DNA of 12,951 bases from Dysgonamonadaceae bacterium (GTDB lineage Bacteria; Bacteroidota; Bacteroidia; Bacteroidales; Azobacteroidaceae), in contig JAISKG010000001.1 in assembly GCA_031261015.1 (NCBI GenBank), forward strand, positions 1-12,951, given 5' to 3'. Below the pieces are notes generated by a model, which was given only the letters and a program-made list of their open reading frames with translations, ran no database searches and was not told the DNA's origin. Below, piece by piece: positions 1 through 6,657 of the stretch. The position numbers were made by a program, and so were the translations under genes. Positions within the stretch are counted from its first letter, which is position 1. Every line of letters starts with the position of its first letter.

Positions 1-117
1 GTGTTACTCACCCGTGCGCCGGTCGCCAGCGGTATTGCTACCCTGCTGCCCCTCGACTTGCATGTGTTAAGCCTGTCGCTAGCGTTCATCCTGAGCCAGG
101 ATCAAACTCTTCTTCGT
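1..117 (-). rRNA. rrs: 16S ribosomal RNA, 5' end (partial)
   Basis: On the minus strand this reads as the start of a bacterial small-subunit rRNA. The universal 27F primer site (AGAGTTTGATCCTGGCTCAG) covers 110-91, followed by GATGAACGCTAGCGACAGGC, AACACATGCAAGTCG and GGCGCACGGGTGAGTAAC, all conserved in the first ~120 nt of 16S rRNA. The GAGGGGCAGCA stretch after the AAGTCG is typical of Bacteroidales. The 5' end at about 117 is set by analogy with E. coli numbering, where the A of AGAGTTTG is position 8. The gene continues past the left edge, so only about 7% is present. It is co-directional with the whole PUL. Confidence 0.97.
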
Positions 118-248
118 TAGTTTGTTTTTTCTAATATCCTTTGCTCGAACAATTGACGGAGTCTTCGATATATGAATATCAATTACTCCTTAATTTACCT
201 TGGCTTTACAATATATCTAATATTGCTGTACTACGTCGTTTATGGAAA

Positions 249-261
249 TGTTTCAAAGATC
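249..261 (-). promoter_or_regulatory. boxA-like antitermination site in the rRNA leader
   Basis: The minus strand reads GATCTTTGAAACA about 35-50 nt downstream of the predicted rRNA start and about 130 nt before the 16S 5' end. It resembles the boxA element (TGCTCTTTAACA in E. coli), which recruits the Nus antitermination complex to rRNA transcripts. Sequence similarity and position are seen; the function is inferred. The rest of the leader (118-296) is AT-rich with a small CCCG-CATT-CGGG hairpin at 279-290 and no open reading frame I believe in. Confidence 0.5.
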
Positions 262-301
262 GCTTTACTTTTGCTTAACCCGCATTCGGGCAAAGCGGCT
301 G

Positions 302-332
302 CAAAGGTAAACCTTGTTTTCAAATTTACAAA
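302..332 (-). promoter_or_regulatory. rRNA operon promoter (Bacteroidota type)
   Basis: The minus strand carries TTTG at 332-329, a 19-nt spacer, then TACCTTTG at 309-302. This is an exact match to the Bacteroidota sigma-ABfr consensus TTTG-N19-21-TAnnTTTG. Transcription should start near 294-297, giving a leader of about 180 nt before 16S. The 45 bp upstream (333-377) are very AT-rich, with A/T runs that could act as an UP-like element, as expected for a strong rRNA promoter. It begins almost directly after the stop codon of the upstream small gene. Confidence 0.85.
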
Positions 333-377
333 GGATTTCAAAAATTATTTTTCAAATTTATTGTAAATCCTTTTCTA

Positions 378-734
378 TTAACAAAATATTTTTTTACCTG
401 CTCCTTTGTTTTTATGTATCTGTTGGACAAAAACGCCCAACAGATACATTACACCTAAAACCAAAACTATCTTTTCGCCACTTCCCACGGGTGAGGGAAG
501 CTCGCCTACCTGTATTTCTCCATTGGGATCGAACGTGTTTCTCAATTGCCCTTCGTCGCCGTTGCCAAAGGGGCTGTTTTCGGCAAACGTATCCACGAAT
601 TTACTTTGCGAGAAAACATTTTTATTCTCCAAACCGGATTTGCGTTGCCTAATGAGCGAGGTATTTGCCCAAACTCCGGTCGATAATAACAGACCCACTA
701 AACAGATCCATCCTGCTTTTTTATATGATTTCAT
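378..734 (-). CDS. Small secreted/membrane protein with C-terminal hydrophobic tail, function unknown
   Basis: 118 aa, not recognised as a named family. An N-terminal signal peptide is clear: basic start (MKSYKK), hydrophobic core at residues 8-20, and a likely cleavage after VWA at residue 23. Residues 24-79 are polar, with no cysteine and no predicted catalytic motif. A Pro/Gly motif, PSPVGSG (80-86), is followed by one hydrophobic segment (about 88-106) and a basic end (HKNKGAGKK, then IFC). Signal peptide, short ectodomain, Pro-Gly motif, membrane helix and basic tail recall the tripartite tails of processed envelope proteins, but no sorting enzyme is visible here. From memory, small proteins of this general shape occur beside T9SS cargo genes in Bacteroidales. 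It starts 13 bp after the T9SS cargo gene with a strong ribosome binding site, so the two are probably co-transcribed. Reading frame and signal peptide make a real gene likely; the role is unknown. Confidence 0.75.
   Translation of the reverse strand: MKSYKKAGWICLVGLLLSTGVWANTSLIRQRKSGLENKNVFSQSKFVDTFAENSPFGNGDEGQLRNTFDPNGEIQVGELPSPVGSGEKIVLVLGVMYLLGVFVQQIHKNKGAGKKIFC
414..449 (-). repeat. Perfect 13-bp inverted repeat inside the small membrane-protein gene
   Basis: ATGTATCTGTTGG at 414-426 is the exact reverse complement of 437-449, with a 10-nt loop (427-436). It falls in codons 96-107, which encode the second half of the membrane segment and the first residue after it (MYLLG...VQQIH). Neither side is followed by a run of T on the transcribed strand, so it is not a standard intrinsic terminator. 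It could still slow RNA polymerase or protect the mRNA 3' end. The repeat is certain; any role is inference. Confidence 0.85.
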
Positions 735-742
735 TCTGATGA

Positions 743-749
743 CTCCTTT
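743..749 (-). promoter_or_regulatory. Strong Shine-Dalgarno sequence for the 118-aa gene
   Basis: The minus strand reads AAAGGAG, 8 nt before the ATG at 734, and it overlaps the TAA stop codon of the upstream T9SS gene. Bacteroidota genes usually lack a Shine-Dalgarno and have AT-rich leaders; for example, the 11-bp gap before the SusD-like gene has none. The match fixes the start of the 118-aa protein and suggests translation independent of the upstream gene. Confidence 0.7.
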
Positions 750-1758
750 ATTTATTTATTAATTTCACGTTTTTAACGCCTTTTTCCGTGATCAATTTGA
801 CCAAATAGACTTCGGAACGGTCGCCGACCGCAAATGAACGGGAAGCGGCGCGAATGTTCTTTTCGACATAGAGGCATTGACCTTGTCCGTTATAGATGGC
901 AATTTCGCGGATAGGATCGGAAGGCGAAGCCAGCGCGTAAATCGTGTGATCTTTGCAATAGACGGACGCTTGCGCCGTTTCCGGACGATCTACGCCAGTG
1001 GGCGCATTCGGCGAAAATTGGATAGCAAAACGTTCTTCATTGGCCACTACTTTGGAATTGACTTTTGCAGGCGTATAATTAAATGAGTAGGTATAAGAAT
1101 CGCCGGTCAACAGGATTTCCTGATTTTCGGCGTAGTCGATCAACTTGATTTGAGCGTTGTAGGTATTCATTCCGTTGAAAGTCAATTGTATATTGCCTTG
1201 ATAAGTGGTAGCCAAAGCCAAAGGAATCGTGATGTCGCTGGTGTTGATCACATTGGCTCCTACACCGATGCTGCCGCCGGACGCCTGATTTTTCAGGGTA
1301 TAGACTTCAGGAGTGTCGCTGATTCCTAAGAGGAGTTTGCGGGAGTCTTGCGGGCAGAGGGTGACGTCGCCGTTTTCGCGGTGGGCGATAAAGGCGAGGA
1401 TGGTGTGGGCGGGAGTGGAGGCGAGAATTTCCAGTTTGTTATTAAGGGCTTGAAGGCCGGCGTTTCTTAATGATGCTGAAGTGTTTGGGCGAGCGACGGA
1501 AACGTTGGCGACTTTGTACTCCAGATTGAAATTATCGGACAAGCCGGTTTTTTCTACGATAAAGGATTGCATTGGAGCAATGTACTGGTCAAGCGCAATA
1601 CCTCCAATTTCACCGGTGCTTCCGTTGGGTGTATAGGCAGTAAATCCTTCACCTGTCCAGATTTGATAGGACTCTAAGATGTGATTAGCATTATCGCCTT
1701 CGTTGTACAATGCGCTAAAATCGAGGCTCGACATGTAGGGATTGCCTACTAAAGCCAT
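748..1758 (-). CDS. C-terminal part of a frameshifted T9SS cargo protein, with sorting domain
   Basis: 336 aa counted from an ATG at 1758, but this is very probably not a true start. The protein begins MALVGNPYMSSLDFSAL, a motif normally found deep inside Bacteroidales T9SS cargo proteins, and it has no signal peptide. The reading frame upstream of that ATG (FSEG-MALVGNP) continues the family pattern and joins the preceding 732-aa part if one T is restored. The middle (about 80-220) is beta-rich and unassigned. The last ~75 residues (from about VDRPETAQASVYCKDHTIYA to the KLINK end) form a type-A T9SS C-terminal sorting domain (Por_Secre_tail family), with the typical IAIYNGQGQ and VYLVKL strands. 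In an intact protein this domain would direct passage across the outer membrane and anchoring on the cell surface. In the broken form it would be made without a signal peptide, so it could not be exported. Confidence 0.8.
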   Translation of the reverse strand: MALVGNPYMSSLDFSALYNEGDNANHILESYQIWTGEGFTAYTPNGSTGEIGGIALDQYIAPMQSFIVEKTGLSDNFNLEYKVANVSVARPNTSASLRNAGLQALNNKLEILASTPAHTILAFIAHRENGDVTLCPQDSRKLLLGISDTPEVYTLKNQASGGSIGVGANVINTSDITIPLALATTYQGNIQLTFNGMNTYNAQIKLIDYAENQEILLTGDSYTYSFNYTPAKVNSKVVANEERFAIQFSPNAPTGVDRPETAQASVYCKDHTIYALASPSDPIREIAIYNGQGQCLYVEKNIRAASRSFAVGDRSEVYLVKLITEKGVKNVKLINK

Positions 1759-3947
1759 TCCTTCGGAAAAGGCTGCGCGTAGGTAATGTCTTCGCTGTTC
1801 AGGCGATGCGAGTAACGTCCCCTCTCCTGCCCTCTTTCAAATATGCCGGTCGCTTGCGGTACGCCGCCTGATACGGTAAAATATTCGAAGTCGGTGTGAC
1901 CGAAATATTTTCCCGGCCGTTCTTCCTGATCGAAGTAATGGTAAGGATTTGCTACGTTATAGCCCGCTGCATTTACTTTTTCGAAGCAAGGCAATTCCAA
2001 AACGCCGCCGAGTTTCGACAAATTGTCACCGGCCGTTCCTTTGTTTACCCAAACGATAAAACCTTCGCCCGGTTCAAATCCGATTTTATTGGAATTGTAA
2101 TAATTAGTCCAAGCGCCTTTGATAAAATTGGATCCGTCGCTGACGGTTCCATTGACGGCATCGAATTTCCGCAAAAAAACCGAAGGTTTCCCGCCGAAAG
2201 CAATATCGCCCGAAACGATTCCCTGCATCGGCATCGACAGCATGTACCAGCGGTTGGTCATTTCCTGTGCGCCGTAATTCAACTGAACGTAAGCGCGTTT
2301 GGCTTCGAGTAAGTCGATGCGGCCGATTTGTCCGCCTTGCTCGAAATAAATGTTTCGGACAAATTTTACAGCATCCAAGGTAGGATAATAAGCTTTCCCG
2401 CCGGGAATAATGGCCGTAGTGTATTGATTCGGAATGCGTTGCGGACTCCAGTTGTTAGTATCGTTCCAATCTTCGCTGGTTCCTTGCCATGTCAGCGTTT
2501 CGCCTTTAGCCAATTCTATTTCCGACAAAGAGAAATCGAAACCGGCCGAAACCCAAGAAGCGCCGCGAATAATGACAAAATAAATGCCGTCGGACGGAGC
2601 GGTGAAAGCGCATTTTTTATCCGCGCCCGCTCCCTTGTAAGTAATAAAGGAAAACAGATCGGAAAGCGATTGCGGATCGTCTTTCCATTTATAATCACCG
2701 TAGCCGTTTACCACGCCGAAAGCAAACTGTTCATTATTTTCCGGACTATTATCCCAATGATCGGCAACATCTATGGGAAGCAGCGAACCATCATTGATAT
2801 AGACTTGAAGAATCATTTGATCGAACGAATGGGTTTTCATGAACATATCGTAATAATACGTAGTTCCGGCCGTGAGATAAACCGGTTGATAAATCGCAAA
2901 ACGTTCCCCTGGTTGCGCCGGTAAATCCGTGATTGATAAGGATGTAGTAGAACCTAAAGGATTTGTACCGGCCGCGCTCCAAGTCATGTTCGGCAATACA
3001 TTGCCGATTGCTTTGGTGATCCACGCCTGTTCATAATTCATCTCTCCGCCGAAGATTTTATTGCCGTCGTCGGATTTTTGGATGATGCGGAACGTTTGGG
3101 TTGTATTTTCCGATGATGATCCGTTCACCGAAAGTTTTACCGTATAAATACCGGCATCTGCAAATGTATGCGAAAAAGTATTGGCAGTATTGTTCGCAAC
3201 GGAAACCGGATTGCCGTCGATATCGATTATTTCCCACAGATAAGAACTTTCCGAAGGATAGACTGCGCTGAAATCGTAGGCGGTTTCAGTCAAGCCAATC
3301 GTTAAGCCGGAGAAAGCGGTATTAAACACATTGGTACCTGTTACTATAAACGGCGCATGATTCGTAATGGTAAAAGTGGCTGTTTGAGTACCAAAATTAT
3401 TATTCAAATACGAATCATAAAAACTGTTCCAATAATCCTTTCGCCAATACCGGATTTCAACATTATAGGTTCCGGAACCACCGGTTGCTAATGCCAACAG
3501 GTTGATATTTTTGCCGTTGGCATCCCACATTTGATCGTTATAATTCCAGCTGTTATCCTGATTAACGGAATGATCGGCGGCTTGAAAATCAAAAGGTAAA
3601 CTGTTCCAAGCAGGAGCGGAAGTTCCTTGTTTATACACGCGATACTCTACTCCCCACGAGTCAGCTAAAAAACCGTTTCCATCCCAAGCCCAACCAACAG
3701 CTACACCGCCGTCTAAGATAAGGGAGGAAACATTTCCAAAATTATATCCATTCAATTGAGAAAGTCCTACATTCCAAGTACATAAGGAATTAGTACTTTC
3801 ACCATTATTGTTAACTTTCAAGGTGACGTTTCCGCCATTGTTCACATTCACATAAACAGCGACAGGACCGGAATCGCTGCCTGCCGACATTCGATTAAAA
3901 AAGCCAAGTCCTGTTAGTAAGGCGATTAATAAAGTGATTCGTTTCAT
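1749..3947 (-). CDS. N-terminal part of a frameshifted, multidomain T9SS cargo protein
   Basis: 732 aa, starting at an ATG with a signal peptide (MKRITLLIALLTGLGFF, cleavage near SAG at residues 21-23). Visible layout: an N-terminal beta domain (about 28-195, many W/N/G residues); a PKD-like domain (about 200-290) with the typical AGIYTVKLSVNG strand; a carbohydrate-binding-like beta domain (about 295-480, with GERFAIYQPVYLTAGTTYYY and APSDGIYFVIIRG); then WQGTSEDWNDTNNW...YYPTL (about 487-523), a block common in T9SS cargo. It ends in PFPKEWL at two TAG stops, and the 336-aa part follows in the -1 frame. Together they would make one surface protein of about 1,070 aa. I see no catalytic motif; binding or adhesion to glycans is the best guess. 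It lies 177 bp after the PUL and has no recognised promoter of its own in that gap. Confidence 0.85.
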   Translation of the reverse strand: MKRITLLIALLTGLGFFNRMSAGSDSGPVAVYVNVNNGGNVTLKVNNNGESTNSLCTWNVGLSQLNGYNFGNVSSLILDGGVAVGWAWDGNGFLADSWGVEYRVYKQGTSAPAWNSLPFDFQAADHSVNQDNSWNYNDQMWDANGKNINLLALATGGSGTYNVEIRYWRKDYWNSFYDSYLNNNFGTQTATFTITNHAPFIVTGTNVFNTAFSGLTIGLTETAYDFSAVYPSESSYLWEIIDIDGNPVSVANNTANTFSHTFADAGIYTVKLSVNGSSSENTTQTFRIIQKSDDGNKIFGGEMNYEQAWITKAIGNVLPNMTWSAAGTNPLGSTTSLSITDLPAQPGERFAIYQPVYLTAGTTYYYDMFMKTHSFDQMILQVYINDGSLLPIDVADHWDNSPENNEQFAFGVVNGYGDYKWKDDPQSLSDLFSFITYKGAGADKKCAFTAPSDGIYFVIIRGASWVSAGFDFSLSEIELAKGETLTWQGTSEDWNDTNNWSPQRIPNQYTTAIIPGGKAYYPTLDAVKFVRNIYFEQGGQIGRIDLLEAKRAYVQLNYGAQEMTNRWYMLSMPMQGIVSGDIAFGGKPSVFLRKFDAVNGTVSDGSNFIKGAWTNYYNSNKIGFEPGEGFIVWVNKGTAGDNLSKLGGVLELPCFEKVNAAGYNVANPYHYFDQEERPGKYFGHTDFEYFTVSGGVPQATGIFERGQERGRYSHRLNSEDITYAQPFPKEWL
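1767..1770 (-). other. Likely frameshift site (T-run) splitting the T9SS cargo gene
   Basis: The minus strand reads CAG CCT TTT CCG AAG GAA TGG CTT TAG in the upstream frame. Adding one T to the run of four T (1770-1767) gives Q-P-F-S-E-G-M-A-L-V-G-N-P-Y, which passes smoothly into the downstream frame. The upstream frame otherwise ends in two consecutive TAG codons. A one-base loss in a homopolymer explains the break, either as a real mutation or as a sequencing error. Confidence 0.8.
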
Positions 3948-4033
3948 AATTCTTTTGCGTTTTTAAGATGATTAATTTTAATAATAGTTTAATATATAAA
4001 ATGATTTGGATAGTTTGTAAAAGTCTATTACCA

Positions 4034-4078
4034 TTCCCCTCTCTGTTCTGCAAACTATTGCAGAACAGAGAAAAGGAA
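4034..4078 (-). repeat. Strong hairpin between the PUL and the T9SS cargo gene; possible terminator or mRNA-processing site
   Basis: A perfect 14-bp inverted repeat (4040-4053 with 4058-4071, core CTCTGTTCTGCAA) has a 4-nt loop (ACTA). Four more pairs (4034-4037 TTCC with 4075-4078 GGAA) extend it past a small internal loop. It sits 46 bp after the stop of the 340-aa gene and 86 bp before the next start. No clean T-run follows on the minus strand (the nearest is CTTTT about 10 nt beyond), so standard intrinsic termination is uncertain. It could lower expression of the downstream pair or stabilise the PUL mRNA. The remaining gap (3948-4033) is AT-rich, with no TAnnTTTG promoter element that I could find. 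Confidence 0.8.
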
Positions 4079-4124
4079 AAGACCAAACACATGAAAAAAA
4101 GGGAGGATTTTTCTCGCTTTTTGT

Positions 4125-5147
4125 TTACTTAATTATTATTTTTTGAATGAATCCATCCACTTGCAATACATACACTCCGGTCGAAAGACGAGAGTTGGAA
4201 TAGGCGCCGGCGTTTTGCGATTGATCAACCAAACGTCCGTTGATTTGATAGATTTTTACTGTGGAAAAATCGCCTGTCACCGACAGGTTTTTACCGTAGA
4301 TTGTAACGCCGACATTCGGGTTCAGTTGCCGGATACCGGTTTTGCCCGCCCAAGCGATGACTTCATCGTAAACGATGTCGCCGTTGACGTAAGTCAAAGT
4401 ACGGTTTGTTTCCCGTAAAGTACCGTGATCGTCGATAGCTTCTTCGGTCGCATAAGTATCATTGCTCCACCAATATTTATATACTTGAACTTCCTGACCT
4501 TTCGGGATACGGTTTCCTTGAATTTCGTAGATCCAACTACCATACACGGCATTGTATTCCATGGCAATCGGGGTATCCCAGTCGCTGCCGTATAAACCGC
4601 GTACATAAACGGCCGACGTTCCTTCGGGAACTTCAACAGTCAGTGTCATCGTGCCTTCGTTGTATTCCACTATTTCGGTAATAATCAATTCATTATGACC
4701 GGTAATTTTTCCGGTTGCATCGACTTGGAAATACAAATTGTTGGTTTCGTTATCTCCTTCAAAAGGAAACATGCTCGGATTGATGTTTTTCCAGCCCAAG
4801 GATTTGGCGCCGGGACTCCAGCTGTATTCGCCCGGTTCGGCCTGCAAAGTGATCGTCCATTCCAGAGCATCGGCGGTAAGATTCATCGCGCCGTTGGGCG
4901 AAATCACGCCGGCATCGTGATACATCGGGTACCACCAATCGCCCGGAGTTCGCGGATTGAGAGCAGCCAAAGCATCGTCGATCCAAGTGTAGATGTTGGC
5001 ATCCGTATTATCTGCCTCCGTTGAGGGATTCGTGACAACACCTTTCGTTAAATCAATCACTTTCAACGTGACGGGAAAAGTGGCGGCTTTCGTCGTGAAA
5101 ACGAACAAAAGCATCGCCGAGAGTAAAAATAAAAAGTTCTTTTTCAT
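4125..5147 (-). CDS. T9SS-exported carbohydrate-binding-like protein of the PUL
   Basis: 340 aa. Signal peptide at 1-22 (MKKNFLFLLSAMLLF, cleavage near TKAA). An aromatic-rich N-terminal domain (about 24-155, with DWWYPMYHDAG and PGEYSWSPG) resembles a sugar-binding beta-sandwich. A second domain (about 160-262) looks like a starch-binding/CBM20-type fold: TLTVEVPEGTSAVYVRG, then KYWWSND and ETNRTL, where such domains place substrate-facing Trp/Tyr. The last ~70 residues (from GIRQLNPNVGVTIYGKNLSV to the IIIK end) form a T9SS type-A sorting domain with KIYQINGRLV and GVYVLQV. No catalytic motif is seen. It starts 22 bp after the GH30 gene, so it belongs to the PUL operon. Probable role: a secreted or surface-attached glycan-binding protein helping GH30. 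Domain family assignment is by eye and uncertain; the sorting domain is clear. Confidence 0.85.
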   Translation of the reverse strand: MKKNFLFLLSAMLLFVFTTKAATFPVTLKVIDLTKGVVTNPSTEADNTDANIYTWIDDALAALNPRTPGDWWYPMYHDAGVISPNGAMNLTADALEWTITLQAEPGEYSWSPGAKSLGWKNINPSMFPFEGDNETNNLYFQVDATGKITGHNELIITEIVEYNEGTMTLTVEVPEGTSAVYVRGLYGSDWDTPIAMEYNAVYGSWIYEIQGNRIPKGQEVQVYKYWWSNDTYATEEAIDDHGTLRETNRTLTYVNGDIVYDEVIAWAGKTGIRQLNPNVGVTIYGKNLSVTGDFSTVKIYQINGRLVDQSQNAGAYSNSRLSTGVYVLQVDGFIQKIIIK

Positions 5148-5169
5148 GATTTATTAATTTTAAAAATGA

Positions 5170-6633
5170 TTATTGAATGAGGAATGAAATGACCGCATCG
5201 TTGGCCGCCGTGTAGGTAAACCGTTGACTGCCGTTGCGAACCGTGAAAGTAGATTTGTTGCCCGAACGGTTGGCGACGATCAAAGCCTTCGATCCGTCGG
5301 GATTGACAAATGCCGTGATAAATAAATTATCGGGATGCGTTCCCGTAAACGTTGTATGGATACGTTTGGCTCCCACGCGCACCACTTTCGAGAAATGGGC
5401 GATGAGGTAATATTCGAGCTCCTTGCGGTAGGAACCGTCATCGTTGATTGTCACTACGCCGCGGCAATCTTTGCAGAATGTGCCACCCGGCGTGGTAGGC
5501 CCGTCTTGCGGATTCAAAGCCAAGTTCCACATTATGAAGTTTTTACAACCGTATTGAATGCTTGGAATCGCATAATCGGTTAAGTAATGCAACATCGTTT
5601 CCATGCGATCGGTCGCCAGATTATCGTTCCAGCCGCCGCCCGACAATTCGGTGAAATAAATGCCTTTATCGGGATGCATTTTGGTGACTTCCTGAATCGC
5701 CGACGGACTGCCTTCGTAACCGTGGAAAGCTGTGCCGGCCACATATTGCCGCGTATCGGGATCGTTCAAAATATTGAGCGGATATTCGTACAAATCGAAA
5801 TTGTGATCCAAAATCAAAATTTTCGTCGTCAATGCAGCGGCTTTGAATTTCGGACCGACGTAATCGCGGATGATTTCGGACTGTTCGCGCCATTCCATCC
5901 GCATGGACGGATGTTCGGTCGATTCAAACAGCGGCTCGTTTTGGAGAGTCAGTGCGTCGATGGTGACTCCTTCGGCTTTCATCGCTTGTACGTATTTCAC
6001 AAAATAATCGCCGAAATCGTTGTAATATTCGGGCTTCAAGCTACCACCGATCATCGAGCGCGAAGTTTTCATCCACGCGGGAGGCGACCAAGGGGAAGCC
6101 ATGATTTTAATTTCCGGGTTAATTGCCAGAATTTCTTTCAGCACGGGAATCAAATCGCGGCGGTCGGTTTCGGGAATCGCAAAATGGTCGATACCTTCCG
6201 TATCGCAATAAGTGTATAAACCCAGCGAAAAATCGGACGATCCGATGGTGATGCGCAAAAAGTTGATGCCTGCGCCTTTTTCGCGGCTGAACAAATCATT
6301 CAACAGTGTTTGACGTTTGTCAGCTGCCATTGTGCGAATGAGGAAAGCCGACGAGCCGGTTAAAGCTGCGCCGAAACCTTCCATCGTCTGGTACTCGGTT
6401 TCCGGATTCAGGCGAATGGTAAAATCGCCCAAATCATTGGAATAATTCACGGCCGCTTCGCTGAACAAGTAATATTCGTTGCGCGAAGTCTGCCAGAAAT
6501 GCACATCGCCTTCGATGGTCGTTTGTTCGTCGTCGAAACCGGAATAGTCGTTGAAATTCAGGCAGGAAACGAACGATGCCAAAGCGATTGCAGCCACAGC
6601 AAATCCTATTTGTTTTTTCTTGATTGTTTTCAT
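5170..6633 (-). CDS. GH30 family glycoside hydrolase lipoprotein (possible endo-beta-1,6-glucanase)
   Basis: 487 aa with a lipoprotein signal (lipobox SFVSC, Cys24), so probably anchored in the outer membrane, perhaps facing outward. The catalytic (beta/alpha)8 barrel begins near residue 80 with YQTMEGFGAALTGS, the usual GH30 opening. ASPWSPPAWMKT (179-190) is a signature. LTLQNEP gives the acid/base Glu233, and YFTELSGG gives the nucleophile Glu329, so both catalytic residues are present. CKDCRGVVTI (387-396) is also typical. The C-terminal beta-sandwich (about 410-487) matches the GH30 side domain. Length is normal for the family. GH30 retaining enzymes include glucosylceramidases, beta-1,6-glucanases and xylanases; the motifs and the SusC/SusD context favour beta-1,6-glucanase (subfamily 3), but this is inference. 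It lies 24 bp after the 459-aa lipoprotein gene and 22 bp before the T9SS protein gene. Confidence 0.93.
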   Translation of the reverse strand: MKTIKKKQIGFAVAAIALASFVSCLNFNDYSGFDDEQTTIEGDVHFWQTSRNEYYLFSEAAVNYSNDLGDFTIRLNPETEYQTMEGFGAALTGSSAFLIRTMAADKRQTLLNDLFSREKGAGINFLRITIGSSDFSLGLYTYCDTEGIDHFAIPETDRRDLIPVLKEILAINPEIKIMASPWSPPAWMKTSRSMIGGSLKPEYYNDFGDYFVKYVQAMKAEGVTIDALTLQNEPLFESTEHPSMRMEWREQSEIIRDYVGPKFKAAALTTKILILDHNFDLYEYPLNILNDPDTRQYVAGTAFHGYEGSPSAIQEVTKMHPDKGIYFTELSGGGWNDNLATDRMETMLHYLTDYAIPSIQYGCKNFIMWNLALNPQDGPTTPGGTFCKDCRGVVTINDDGSYRKELEYYLIAHFSKVVRVGAKRIHTTFTGTHPDNLFITAFVNPDGSKALIVANRSGNKSTFTVRNGSQRFTYTAANDAVISFLIQ

Positions 6634-6657
6634 TTGTTGATCAGTTATTTACGATTA

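Noticed and set aside
172..366. Plus-strand open frame (64 aa) over the rRNA leader and promoter
   Set aside because: It crosses a consensus rRNA promoter and leader on the other strand, and its composition simply reflects AT-rich DNA.
406..762. Plus-strand frame (118 aa) antisense to the small membrane protein
   Set aside because: The minus-strand frame has a signal peptide, a membrane tail and a strong ribosome site; the plus-strand one has none of these.
1767..1770. Programmed -1 ribosomal frameshift linking the two T9SS parts
   Set aside because: The zero-frame codons CCT TTT CCG do not form an X XXY YYZ slippery heptamer, and I saw no obvious downstream pseudoknot or stem. A simple one-base loss is more likely.
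3895..4092. Minus-strand frame (65 aa) over the hairpin and start of the T9SS gene
   Set aside because: It is out of frame with the real start at 3947, reads through the intergenic hairpin and has no recognisable domain.
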